The notes beneath the pieces were generated by a model. It had not been told where the DNA came from and ran no database searches. It saw nothing but the letters and a program-made list of their open reading frames with translations. A stretch of 29,294 bases of DNA, from positions 1 to 29,294 of the forward strand of contig NZ_JARGYT010000004.1 in assembly GCF_034470605.1 (NCBI RefSeq), in the 5' to 3' direction. This document shows, piece after piece, positions 1-7,833 of this stretch (position 1 is the first letter of the stretch; the number at the start of each line of letters is the position of its first letter). The stretch comes from Cyrtobacter comes. Lineage in GTDB: Bacteria > Pseudomonadota > Alphaproteobacteria > Rickettsiales > Midichloriaceae. The position numbers and the translations under genes were made by a program.

Positions 1-108
1 ATAAAATATGCCTTGTGCAGTAAACTCTTTTGCTATTTCTGATAAAAAGGAATCTGGATGCGCCTCAACATATTGACTTAATTTTTGATCATCAATTTTT
101 GAGAGTTT
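1..108 (-). pseudogene. IS630-type transposase fragment (N-terminal helix-turn-helix), cut by the window edge
   Basis: Read on the minus strand in the frame that follows the IS1 stop at 109, this stretch encodes about 36 residues without a stop, including KLSQYVEAHPDSFLSEIA. This is the pattern of the N-terminal DNA-binding region of IS630-type transposases (a 'D..L..yv..hPd..l.EiA..F' helix-turn-helix). It runs off the left edge. No start codon is visible because the IS1 copy abuts it, so it is probably the downstream part of a gene interrupted by that IS. The family call is from motif memory only. Confidence 0.5.
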
Positions 109-750
109 TCACCTAAAGATAGATAATAATATATCCTGATAATGCTGAAAAATCTCCGGTGTTGTAAGAGCGCACCAGAGCTTTATAGTAACCATTTCCT
201 CTTCTTTGGATACAATTTTTGTGCGGCGGGTCATGCCTTGTGTTGCTGTTATTATGCTCAATGCATACGGTTCCTGATTTGCCGATAACATGGCGATTTT
301 TAGGCAAAATTTTGGCAAATGCATCCCAATCATCCGTGTAAAATCGGCAATTTTCCAGACTCTCTACTTTCTCAAAAAGTCGCTTGAACGTTGTAGCATC
401 CCCTGTAACACAGGCAATAGTTCTGCTACGATCCTTGATGACCCAGAGTTTTTGACTTTTTTTGAAGAAAATGCTACATTTCATCGAACTCTGTCTCCTA
501 GATATCTGCCAGAAATGCTGGGTTCTGGGGTCTTGGCCTCTACGATCCACCGATAAATGGGCGAGTGATTTAAGACTTTTCATGGAAAATGAGGCTTTCC
601 CAAGGCTGTAGAGGATCACGCAAAGAGCCTTTTTGACTGCCGTTTCACGTTTATACCGACGATCTCCCTTCACAAAATTCAAGTCACATGCTTTATATTT
701 ATAGCGCTGAATCCCGCGCACATGGCCATTCTTATGCGTATCTTCACTTT
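109..750 (-). pseudogene. IS1-family transposase, frameshifted
   Basis: Conceptual translation shifting between minus-strand frames gives a nearly complete IS1 transposase. The N-terminal part has HKNGHVRGIQRYKYKACD (InsA-like). Then come RWIVEAKTPEPSISGRYLG, an EFDEM..HFLQKK segment (DDE catalytic region), TFKRLFEKVE, FYTDDWDAFAKILPKNRHVI and NSNTRH, and finally MTRRTKIVSKEEEMV, IKLWCALTTPEIFQHY and SIFR before a TGA at 109. At least three frame changes (near 520, 440 and 240) and a TAG inside the EFDEM..HFL region break it. The usual N-terminal CxxC zinc motif is not seen next to the palindrome at 757, so the 5' end is truncated or altered. The IS1 assignment is strong; activity is very unlikely. 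Confidence 0.85.
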
Positions 751-756
751 TGTAAC

Positions 757-782
757 TGGTTTCAGATGATCATCTGAAACCA
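757..782. repeat. Perfect 26-bp palindrome between two outward-facing IS1 ruins
   Basis: The left half, TGGTTTCAGATGA (757-769), is followed directly by its exact reverse complement. Symmetry continues imperfectly outward (CTTCACTTTT at 741-750 against AAATGTGAAG at 787-796). On the left an IS1 transposase is read leftward; on the right IS1 debris is read rightward. It may be the fused ends of two inverted IS copies, or a stable cruciform or hairpin. Confidence 0.85.
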
Positions 783-799
783 ATCTAAATGTGAAGTCT

Positions 800-1104
800 C
801 TCTAAAAAAAGACTTGCGCATACGAATTTGGCTTGATAGGAACAGAAATGAGATTATTGCACATTATATAGGAAATGGATCCGCTGGATCTGCAAAAGAA
901 TTACAAGTAAAGCATCATAATATCAGAATCATAGCTACAGATGGAAATTACAGTTATAACAAAATAATACCAAAGAGAATCAAGCATATAGCAGATAAAG
1001 CTGGAACTTGCTCGATAGAAACTAAAAACCCGAGTCTAAGGGGCTCGATTAATAAGAAACGTTACTCCAAATGTTATGCTCAGGATGGCTATGTGGATGT
1101 TTAG
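800..1104 (+). pseudogene. IS1-family transposase remnant (catalytic core)
   Basis: The open stretch reads RIRIWLDRNRNEIIAHYIGN, then SAGSAKEL, then IIATDGNYSYNKIIPKRIKH, then AGTCSIETKNPSLRGSI and KRYSKCY. These match the DDE half of IS1 transposases (IWTAVDRNRNxIIAxxxGxRS, a second-Asp segment TDGxxxY, then a T.xIE..NsslR segment). The N-terminal half and catalytic first Asp region are missing, and a stop follows KCYAQDGYVDV. Its sequence differs from the copy at 109-750 and is closer to the ruin at 20887, so two IS1 lineages are represented. Confidence 0.65.
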
Positions 1105-1558
1105 AGCCTATCTATCTATGCATGACAATACCTCATATTAGTCCTAATTGTTTGATCTCAGAGAATTACGAGGATAATAATTTATGGAGAAAAAGCTTAT
1201 AAAACATTATAACGCCAGAACAGGCAATCCGTAGAGAGATACGTAAAAAAGAAAGCAGAGTTCATTATGGATAGCTATTAGTTTTGTGGGAAATTTCAAT
1301 TCATCGCTATGAGATAAATCCAAAACGATCTAGCAAATGCCAAAAAATCCCGCGTTTAACAATTCTTATATTTCTTTAACAAGGATCAAAGCTATATCTA
1401 TAGCAAACACTGCCAAAGAAAGCATAGGTTGATGCAAGATATAAAATTGATGTAATCTTTTTATACAGCTTTAGCTATAAATCTACCAAAATTCCATGCT
1501 TCTTGTAAAAAAATATTTAAAAGCGGCAGCCTTATTAAACGTTAAACAAGAGCAGAAC
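1105..1558 (+). other. Gene-free stretch with IS1 C-terminal debris
   Basis: No intact gene is visible. From about 1329 to 1435 short open pieces (SKCQ, then FFNKDQSYIYSKHCQ in a shifted frame) match the end of the IS1 ruin at 21240-21330 (FFNNDQSYIYSEYCH). This stretch is therefore the decayed tail of the same IS type. I see nothing recognisable in 1105-1325. Confidence 0.5.
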
Positions 1559-2902
1559 CTAACTCTCATTCCCTCTAAGCCTCTCATAACACCTTTTCCT
1601 ACCAATTAGTGGCAACAACTTTTGAAGCTCAGGGCCGTCATCAACTCCAGTAAGCGCTAATCTGATCGGCAAAAAGAGCTCCTTACCCTTTTTATTAAAC
1701 AACTTTTTCGTTTTTGATAATAGTTCTTGCCATGTATTTGAATCCCAAGGTTCTTCAGGTAGAATTTCACTTACACCCATTGTATACTCTATATCTAGAA
1801 TTTTCGGCATTAGTTTTTCCTGACAAATCCTCTTCCAAAGCAATATATCTCGAATATTGGATATATTACTTTTTGCAGCCTCCCAAATTTCTTCACTTAT
1901 GTCAAAATCAAAGTCTTTCATTAAAATTAGCGCCTCTTTATACGGCATATTATGCATCACCTTTTCATTCAATTTAGTTAACTCATCTTCATCATAAAGA
2001 ACACAAGATTGGCTAAACTTCTTGAATGAAAATTGCGATATCAAGTCCTTCACCCCATAGGAGTAATTTACTTCATCACACGTACCTAATTTAGCTAAAA
2101 GGTTTATTATTGCTTTAGCACTTATACCAGATTCTCTTAAGGATTTTATGCCAAATATACTGCCATATCTCTTAGAAATTTCACCATACTTTGACCTCAT
2201 TAGGGGAATATGAGCAAAATTTGGCATCTGCGCAGCACCTAATGCCTTAAATAAGTTAGCATGTATCGCACTACCTGATAAATGATCCTCACCCCTTATG
2301 ATATGGGTTATATTAAAATCGATATCATCTATAACGGAGGCAAATATGTATGTCATAGAGCCATCTTCCCTGATAAGAATTGGATCACTAATCTTAGAAG
2401 GATCAAATATTACATCACCTTTTATTTCATCTTTTAGTACTATTTTTTCAGAATGATCTATAAAAAATCTCCAATGCGGCCTCCTGCCTTCTTGCTCTAG
2501 TTTTTTTACTTCATTTTCAGCAAGCCTCAGTGCCGCTCTATCATATATTGGCGGCTTTTTACTCTTTAACAAAAGCTTCTTTCGAACCTCAAGCTCTTCC
2601 TTAGTTTCATAACACGGATATAACCTGCGAGATTTTATTAAAAAATCTTTGCATTCATCATATCTATCCATCCTCTTAGATTGGAATTTAATATCATCCC
2701 AAACAAGACCAAGCCAAGAAAGATCCTCCTTAATTTGCTCTACATACCTAAGTTCTGATCTCTTGGTATCAGTATCATCTATTCTAAGTAAAAAACTGCC
2801 ACCTATAGCTTTTGCAAACAACCAATTTACCAAAGCTATCCTTATATTTCCAACATGTAAAAAACCTGTAGGACTTGGGGCAAATCTTACTAAAACACTC
2901 AT
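1559..2902 (-). CDS. gltX: Glutamyl-tRNA synthetase
   Basis: Charges tRNA with glutamate in the cytoplasm (class I synthetase). The N-terminus MSVLVRFAPSPTGFLHVGN carries the HIGH-type motif as HVGN (residues 16-19). RIDDTD follows at about 40-45 and the WRF / HIIRGEDHLSGSA region around 145-212 is typical. The KMSKS-type loop near residues 241-245 reads EISKR, with glutamate where lysine is usual. An ATG at 2902 is chosen because an upstream GTG (2938) would add 12 residues before the conserved MSVLVRFAPSPTG. At 447 residues it is slightly shorter than typical bacterial GltX (about 465-470). Rickettsiales often carry two divergent gltX genes, one acting on tRNA-Gln before amidation; which one this is cannot be decided from one copy. 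No neighbour in the same direction is close enough to suggest an operon. Confidence 0.93.
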   Translation of the reverse strand: MSVLVRFAPSPTGFLHVGNIRIALVNWLFAKAIGGSFLLRIDDTDTKRSELRYVEQIKEDLSWLGLVWDDIKFQSKRMDRYDECKDFLIKSRRLYPCYETKEELEVRKKLLLKSKKPPIYDRAALRLAENEVKKLEQEGRRPHWRFFIDHSEKIVLKDEIKGDVIFDPSKISDPILIREDGSMTYIFASVIDDIDFNITHIIRGEDHLSGSAIHANLFKALGAAQMPNFAHIPLMRSKYGEISKRYGSIFGIKSLRESGISAKAIINLLAKLGTCDEVNYSYGVKDLISQFSFKKFSQSCVLYDEDELTKLNEKVMHNMPYKEALILMKDFDFDISEEIWEAAKSNISNIRDILLWKRICQEKLMPKILDIEYTMGVSEILPEEPWDSNTWQELLSKTKKLFNKKGKELFLPIRLALTGVDDGPELQKLLPLIGRKRCYERLRGNES

Positions 2903-3193
2903 GTTAACTCGACTTATAACTTCCAACCATTCGCACACAGCTTTTTATAAAGTTAAAAAGCTTATTAGTACAGACATAGAGCAATAACCTAGAAAAAAAA
3001 ACCAGACAGCCCCTTTACGCCACTAACATAAACCATCAACAAAAGCCTCTGCAAAACAAAACCATCACTAGAAGCCATTACACGATTAACATATATAGTA
3101 GCTAAATATCCTAACTAGACAAAACACCAAACTAATACGTAACTAACCAAAAAGCGCTACTTATACATTACTTTTAAAATCATTATAGATGGT

Positions 3194-3580
3194 CTACCCT
3201 TCCTGGGCTCCATTTACCCTGCCTATAAGCTCCCTACTGGCCCTAAAATACAAAGAACCTTTATCACCTACTAAAAGCTTATCATTTGTCTTTGGATTAC
3301 GAACAACTTTTTTCTTTCTTTTTCTGACAATCCAAGAACCAAACCCCCTAAGCTCCACCCTATCTCCACATATAAGCGCAGCAGACAGCTCACTAAAAAA
3401 TACATCCAACACCTTATATATCATATCAGGTGTCATATCCGGATTTTTTTCTTTCAAGGCCTTTTCTATAGACAATCTACTGACTACCCCACCAGTGACA
3501 GAGCCAACAGCCGCATGCGCACCTCTAAGATTAGCCGCTGTTACATGCCCCCCCACATGGCTTAGTGAATTAACAGACAT
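3194..3580 (-). CDS. IHF/HU-family DNA-binding protein with an N-terminal extension
   Basis: Nucleoid-associated, DNA-bending protein of the HU/IHF family. The core runs from about residue 36: dimerisation helices (RLSIEKALKEK, MIYKVLDVFFSELSAAL), then GDRVELRGFGSW, a basic DNA-binding arm RKRKKKVVRNPKTNDK with the diagnostic RNPKT, and the C-terminal FRASRELIGRVN. The RGFGSW and RNPKT spacing is closer to IHF subunits than to HU. Family members are usually about 90-100 residues. Here 128 residues are predicted because about 35 extra residues rich in Gly, Ala, His and Val precede the core. ATG at 3580 is used; a TTG at 3592 would add four residues. The true start could be internal, at a non-ATG codon, which would remove the extension. 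Confidence 0.85.
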   Translation of the reverse strand: MSVNSLSHVGGHVTAANLRGAHAAVGSVTGGVVSRLSIEKALKEKNPDMTPDMIYKVLDVFFSELSAALICGDRVELRGFGSWIVRKRKKKVVRNPKTNDKLLVGDKGSLYFRASRELIGRVNGAQEG

Positions 3581-4222
3581 AATAAAAATCAAAAACTACA
3601 ACGATAGAAGACTAATACATATAACCAACAAATTCAATAGCTAACTACTATTAAATTAGGTCGCCTAGCTAGTTTCTTTACATAAATACAATTTTAAGTA
3701 TAAGGACTATTTAATAAATCTCAATTAAAAAAGATGGATATCTACTTATTATATAAAGTATATATTACTTCTGCGCGCCTTGTTACACACCTAAAGATTG
3801 TATTTTGTTTATATTTTAATTTTTTAATATAAATATGTTTTTATCTAATAACACGTGAACGTATACCCTTATAAACGCTGATTTAATAAAAAGACGTATA
3901 TACAAAGGATTTATTAGGACAGATAATTGCAAACTGTTATAGTAGCAAACTGTTATAGTAGCAACCTATTATAAGCTAGCTATCAAGGCATAAATAAATA
4001 TAACAGATTTCCACGAGATCTAGAATCCACCAAATCATTTGTATATGAGTAAGTTACTTAATCCGCTTAGCTATAAAATGAGACAACCGATAAAAGCCGA
4101 TCAATAAATTTATTGTAAAAAAACTGCAGCGAAAGTCAGAATAATCAACAAGTTACATCAAATTTACATAAATTACCCAATACCAAGCGTTACAGCACAA
4201 TGTACGCAACAAATCGAACCTC
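3581..4222. other. Gene-free AT-rich stretch
   Basis: About 640 bases without a credible coding region in any frame. It contains the short tandem repeat at 3929-3973 and otherwise low-complexity AT-rich DNA with scattered stops. It separates two minus-strand genes and probably carries the promoter of the IHF-like gene. I see no RNA gene. Confidence 0.5.
3929..3973. repeat. Tandem 16-bp repeat (2.8 units)
   Basis: GCAAACTGTTATAGTA occurs twice in perfect tandem (3929-3944, 3945-3960), followed by a partial diverged third unit, GCAACCTATTATA (3961-3973). It lies in non-coding DNA about 350 bases upstream of the IHF-like gene. No function is evident; it could be iterated protein-binding sites or replication slippage. 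Confidence 0.8.
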
Positions 4223-4249
4223 TGAGGCCTAATATAAATTTAGGCCTCA
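4223..4249 (-). terminator. Hairpin downstream of the 470-residue gene
   Basis: A 10-bp perfect stem (TGAGGCCTAA / TTAGGCCTCA) with a 7-base loop lies 19 bases after the stop of the minus-strand gene ending at 4269. It is the most GC-rich stem nearby and is well placed to end that transcript. On the minus strand no strong T run follows, so it may work as an mRNA-stabilising end or a weak or bidirectional terminator. Confidence 0.6.
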
Positions 4250-4268
4250 TTACTCTAAATTTTTAGCA

Positions 4269-5681
4269 TTAAACATTGTCAGCACCATCAGCAGCGCCAC
4301 CAACGCAAGATTCATTACCCAACTCGACATTATTTTCCAAAGTACCAGTATTGTCAGTACTATTAGTAGAACCACCAATACTAACATAAAATTCATGATC
4401 TAGCTCTTCATTGACATAATCTTCTAAAGCACCAGATTTAGCAATATCAGTCGCGGCATGTATATAAGACAAAAATTCCTGTACACCTAATTGAACTACA
4501 TCATTACCTTGATTTTTACCTGCAGCAGTAACAATAGTGTCTAGCGGATTCCCAACTTTGCTATATAATTGCTTTACAAAAAGGAGTGACTGACGTTTTG
4601 CAAACGGCTGATTAGATACAACGCAAATGAGATCATTACGATGCTCCGCCGCAAACACATCAGCAAACTTTTCTGCAGTAGACATCGTATCTGGACGATC
4701 AAGACCTTGGTTCTTTTCACCCATTACAACAATAGCATCATATATACCATATAATACCGCTATTTTAGCTTGTAGGTCTGATTCTGTTGGCCAGGATATG
4801 TTATATTTCCCTTCTACCTCTGAAACAATTTCCGCCCTAGATCTTATTACCTCATTTTTCATGCAGGCAAATACCCGATCTACAATTTTTTCCTGAATTA
4901 TTTTTGCAATACCAGCAATTGCAATGTCTCTGTCTATTCCAGCATTTTTTATAATTTCTATGAGATCTAAATCCTTAACCTCCCCAACTAAATACTTAGA
5001 ATAAATACGTTCAGCAACTAGTTGTAATGCTAAAGGCTCACCATTAACCAACGGCTTAGATGAATTTGTAGTGAGTGATGTTTCTGGCCATAACTTACGA
5101 TTCCCACCAAGAAGATATACCTTTGATTCAGAAAGAGGATATAAAACCTTCTGGTAATCTATCAACCGCTTTAAGTAACAAGTTCTTTCCTCTACAGTAT
5201 CCTGCGCCGCACCAAGATTTAAAAATGCCGTAATTTTGCCAAATTTATCATCTTCAGGAAATATCTCATCAACCATCCCAAGACGTTTTAATAGACTAGT
5301 TATATACTCCAAATGTTCAGAGAGCTTATGATCACCAGGAGATTGCTGACGCTCCCCGGCGCCGCGTAGCTCCTTCCAGCGCTTTTGCCCCAATTCATCT
5401 ATTGCTTCTAAATAAGCTGCCACAGAAAGATGTGACGCCTCTTGAGCAGCATCATTGCTTAATAGTAACATTGGATCATTAAGTAAACGTATAGCCTGAT
5501 CATAATCCACTAGCTTTGGTATAGGGCTTCCAAAAATACCACTAATACACATCATCTGTATAAATGCCACCCAGCTATCTTCAGTCCGATATCCAAGCGC
5601 CCATAATGCATTTATAAAATTATTGCTTACAATTTTTGTATCATATTTCTTTGCTACTAGCGGCATATACAACGAATCCAT
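4269..5681 (-). CDS. Uncharacterised 470-residue protein
   Basis: I do not recognise this protein with confidence. It is mostly alpha/beta-like and soluble, with no signal peptide or membrane segment. Visible landmarks are VYLLGGNRKLWPE (residues 188-200), SWPTESD (296-302), RPDTMSTAEKFA (329-340) and ICVVSNQPFAKRQ (352-364). The order LGG, then RPxTxxTA, then a strand ending in SNQPxxxRQ is faintly like the DUF218/YdcF fold, but the match is weak. The last 45 or so residues are polar and rich in Asn, Gly, Thr and Ser, possibly a disordered tail. Start is ATG 5681. It lies 95 bases downstream of the exported RNase A-like gene on the same strand, so co-transcription is possible. A hairpin follows its stop. 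Confidence 0.75.
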   Translation of the reverse strand: MDSLYMPLVAKKYDTKIVSNNFINALWALGYRTEDSWVAFIQMMCISGIFGSPIPKLVDYDQAIRLLNDPMLLLSNDAAQEASHLSVAAYLEAIDELGQKRWKELRGAGERQQSPGDHKLSEHLEYITSLLKRLGMVDEIFPEDDKFGKITAFLNLGAAQDTVEERTCYLKRLIDYQKVLYPLSESKVYLLGGNRKLWPETSLTTNSSKPLVNGEPLALQLVAERIYSKYLVGEVKDLDLIEIIKNAGIDRDIAIAGIAKIIQEKIVDRVFACMKNEVIRSRAEIVSEVEGKYNISWPTESDLQAKIAVLYGIYDAIVVMGEKNQGLDRPDTMSTAEKFADVFAAEHRNDLICVVSNQPFAKRQSLLFVKQLYSKVGNPLDTIVTAAGKNQGNDVVQLGVQEFLSYIHAATDIAKSGALEDYVNEELDHEFYVSIGGSTNSTDNTGTLENNVELGNESCVGGAADGADNV

Positions 5682-5776
5682 TCATAAGATGTAGATATTG
5701 CTATATATATCTATCCCAAGACCGCAGCAAGCCATTAATTTATATAAGATATATTATATAAATTTGGTAAATTTTA

Positions 5777-6391
5777 TTACATAACCGCTGAATCTTGCTT
5801 ATCAATTTTAGAAGCATCAATAGGGTAACATGCCTCTATCTTTAACTCACATTTCTTTTCTTTTTTTAAAACTAGCGCTACTCCCCTCATTTTTATTATA
5901 GAACCCGTCCTAGGGTTTATACCATACCCAACATCTTTATTTGCGATATATTTCATAATAAGTACTTCTTGTGAATTTTCATCAGCAACCCATCTTTGTA
6001 TTTTACCGCCATCTACCAAAAAAGCGGCCTTTATAGCTTCTTCTGCTATTTTCCTATTATAATATGAGCTTGCCACATCTCCAGCTTTGTAATTAGCAAG
6101 TAGCTGCTTATAAGAAATAGAGATATTTTTGTTAATTTTATTACAATTACAGATACTATGTTGCGTGATATTGTATAACCTTGATATCTTGCTTACGCTA
6201 CTCAATGCTGCATTAGCGCAACATGTTGATTTATTTAAAGGACGCAAAGCTAATCTAGATTTATGACATTGATGTGTATGGTATACCAAGTGCATTTCCT
6301 TACAAAGCGGGGCACGGAATAAATTTGAATCACCTAACTTAACACCGCCAAACGCAAGTATAGAAGTTATGGTCAAAAAATTTATAAACAT
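5777..6391 (-). CDS. Exported protein with a bacterial RNase A-like (CdiA-CT type) domain
   Basis: A 204-residue protein. Residues 1-20 (MFINFLTITSILAFGGVKLG) form a likely signal peptide. The C-terminal part follows the layout of the bacterial CdiA-CT RNase A domain: a histidine (H78, QHSIC), then a K..LLANYK helix (95-102), VASSYYNRKIAEEAI (106-120), KIQRWV (130-135), a GYG turn (155-157), VALVLKKEKK (171-180), and a closing KIEACYPID (184-192) like the family's 'TaYP' end. All eight cysteines (30, 42, 57, 58, 81, 83, 181, 188) lie after the signal peptide; the even number suggests disulfides in an exported protein. ATG 6391 is preceded by TAGGTAAAG, an acceptable ribosome site. No obvious small immunity gene is adjacent. 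Likely an RNA-cleaving effector or toxin; the domain call is by eye and the catalytic set is not verified. Confidence 0.6.
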   Translation of the reverse strand: MFINFLTITSILAFGGVKLGDSNLFRAPLCKEMHLVYHTHQCHKSRLALRPLNKSTCCANAALSSVSKISRLYNITQHSICNCNKINKNISISYKQLLANYKAGDVASSYYNRKIAEEAIKAAFLVDGGKIQRWVADENSQEVLIMKYIANKDVGYGINPRTGSIIKMRGVALVLKKEKKCELKIEACYPIDASKIDKQDSAVM

Positions 6392-6629
6392 ATACTTTAC
6401 CTATTACAACATAAGAGTAAATTATATCGAGCAATACTCAATTTTAAATGGTATAAATATTATATCACTTCAACTGTATTTAAAAATTTTTAGAATGTTA
6501 TTGATTGATTCATGATGCAGAATTATATATAGCTTCCTAGCAGCGATACTTTGAGACGTTTATTAAGAGATTATAGCTTACATTTAGAGATCTATCTAAA
6601 ATTGACAACATATACTTAGTTATAAGCTT

Positions 6630-7823
6630 ATGAGATATACAGTAGAAGTAGGGAACGTAAAAATTGGCGGCGCCAATCCAGTTATAGTTCAATCAATGAC
6701 GGATACCCCAACATCTGATGTTAAGGCAACTGCCCGTCAAATATTAGATTTATTCTTTGCAGGATCAAAAATAGTAAGGGTAACAGTGAATGATAAGGAG
6801 GCAGCAGCTGCCATACCCTACATTAGGGATATAGTAAGGAAAGAAGCAGATGTACCATTAGTTGGCTGCTTTCATTATAATGGAAATTTATTATTAAGAA
6901 ACAATATAGATTGCGCACAAGTCCTTGATAAATATAGAATAAATCCAGGGAACGTAGGATTTGGCACAAAGAGAGACAGAAATTTTGAGGAGATTCTAGA
7001 AATTGCCGCACAAAATGAAAAACCTATAAGAATAGGCGTGAACTGGGGTAGTCTAGATCAAGAACTTTTATCTAAAATGATGGATGACAATGCCATCTCT
7101 AAAACCCCATTATCCTCATCTGATGTTATGGAAGAAGCTATAGTTGCCTCTACGTTAATAAGCGCTCAAAAAGCAGAAGAATTTGGCATTAAACAAAATA
7201 AAATAATAGTTAGCGCAAAAGTAAGTGAGGTACAGCCTCTTATTAGAATATATAAAAAGCTATTTGATAAATCTCTGTATCCATTGCATCTAGGACTCAC
7301 TGAGGCCGGTATGGGATTACATGCAATAATACAAAGTACTGCCGCATTATCAATATTATTACAACAAGGAATAGGTGATACAATAAGATGCTCTATTACT
7401 CCCAAACCTGGTAGCGCGCGCACGGAAGAGGTGACGGTCTGCAATCAGGTCCTAGCATCCTTAGGCATGGGCGCCTTCTCCCCTAAAGTAATCTCCTGCC
7501 CAGGATGTGGCAGAACTAGTGGTGAGTTTTTTAGAGAGCTATCTTCAGATGTCTCAGATTTTATTACAAACTCATTACCAGCACTAAAGAAAAAATATCC
7601 AGGAGTAGAAAATCTTAATATTGCAGTTATGGGATGTGTTGTAAATGGACCTGGTGAGAGCAAACATGCAGATATAGGTATTAGTTTGCCTGGCGCCGGA
7701 GAAGATAAAGCCGCCCCAGTCTTTATAGATGGCCAAAGAAAATTTACACTAAAAGGTAAGGATCTGTCTAAGCAATTCATAAAAGTATTAATGTCTTACA
7801 TAGAAGAGCGCTTTGGTCAGTAA
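6630..7823 (+). CDS. ispG: 4-hydroxy-3-methylbut-2-en-1-yl diphosphate synthase (IspG/GcpE)
   Basis: Catalyses the penultimate step of the MEP isoprenoid pathway, the reductive opening of MEcPP to HMBPP, in the cytoplasm. The 397-residue protein has the family's N-terminal VKIGGANPVIVQSMTDTPT, the TIM-barrel body (RVTVND, PLVGCFHYN, RIGVNWGSLD, LHLGLTEAG), and the C-terminal [4Fe-4S] domain with ligands C290 and C293 (CPGCGRTSGEF) and C336, in GCVVNGPGE with the conserved glutamate E343. Length is normal for the short bacterial form. ATG 6630 directly precedes the conserved start. It is divergent from the RNase A-like gene and converges on the coiled-coil gene, whose stop lies 10 bases away. 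The gene appears intact, implying a functional MEP pathway. Confidence 0.97.
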   Translation: MRYTVEVGNVKIGGANPVIVQSMTDTPTSDVKATARQILDLFFAGSKIVRVTVNDKEAAAAIPYIRDIVRKEADVPLVGCFHYNGNLLLRNNIDCAQVLDKYRINPGNVGFGTKRDRNFEEILEIAAQNEKPIRIGVNWGSLDQELLSKMMDDNAISKTPLSSSDVMEEAIVASTLISAQKAEEFGIKQNKIIVSAKVSEVQPLIRIYKKLFDKSLYPLHLGLTEAGMGLHAIIQSTAALSILLQQGIGDTIRCSITPKPGSARTEEVTVCNQVLASLGMGAFSPKVISCPGCGRTSGEFFRELSSDVSDFITNSLPALKKKYPGVENLNIAVMGCVVNGPGESKHADIGISLPGAGEDKAAPVFIDGQRKFTLKGKDLSKQFIKVLMSYIEERFGQ

Positions 7824-7833
7824 GGTATATTTT

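Noticed and set aside
2649..2987. 112-residue plus-strand frame opposite gltX
   Set aside because: A shadow of the certain gltX gene on the other strand; no family resemblance.
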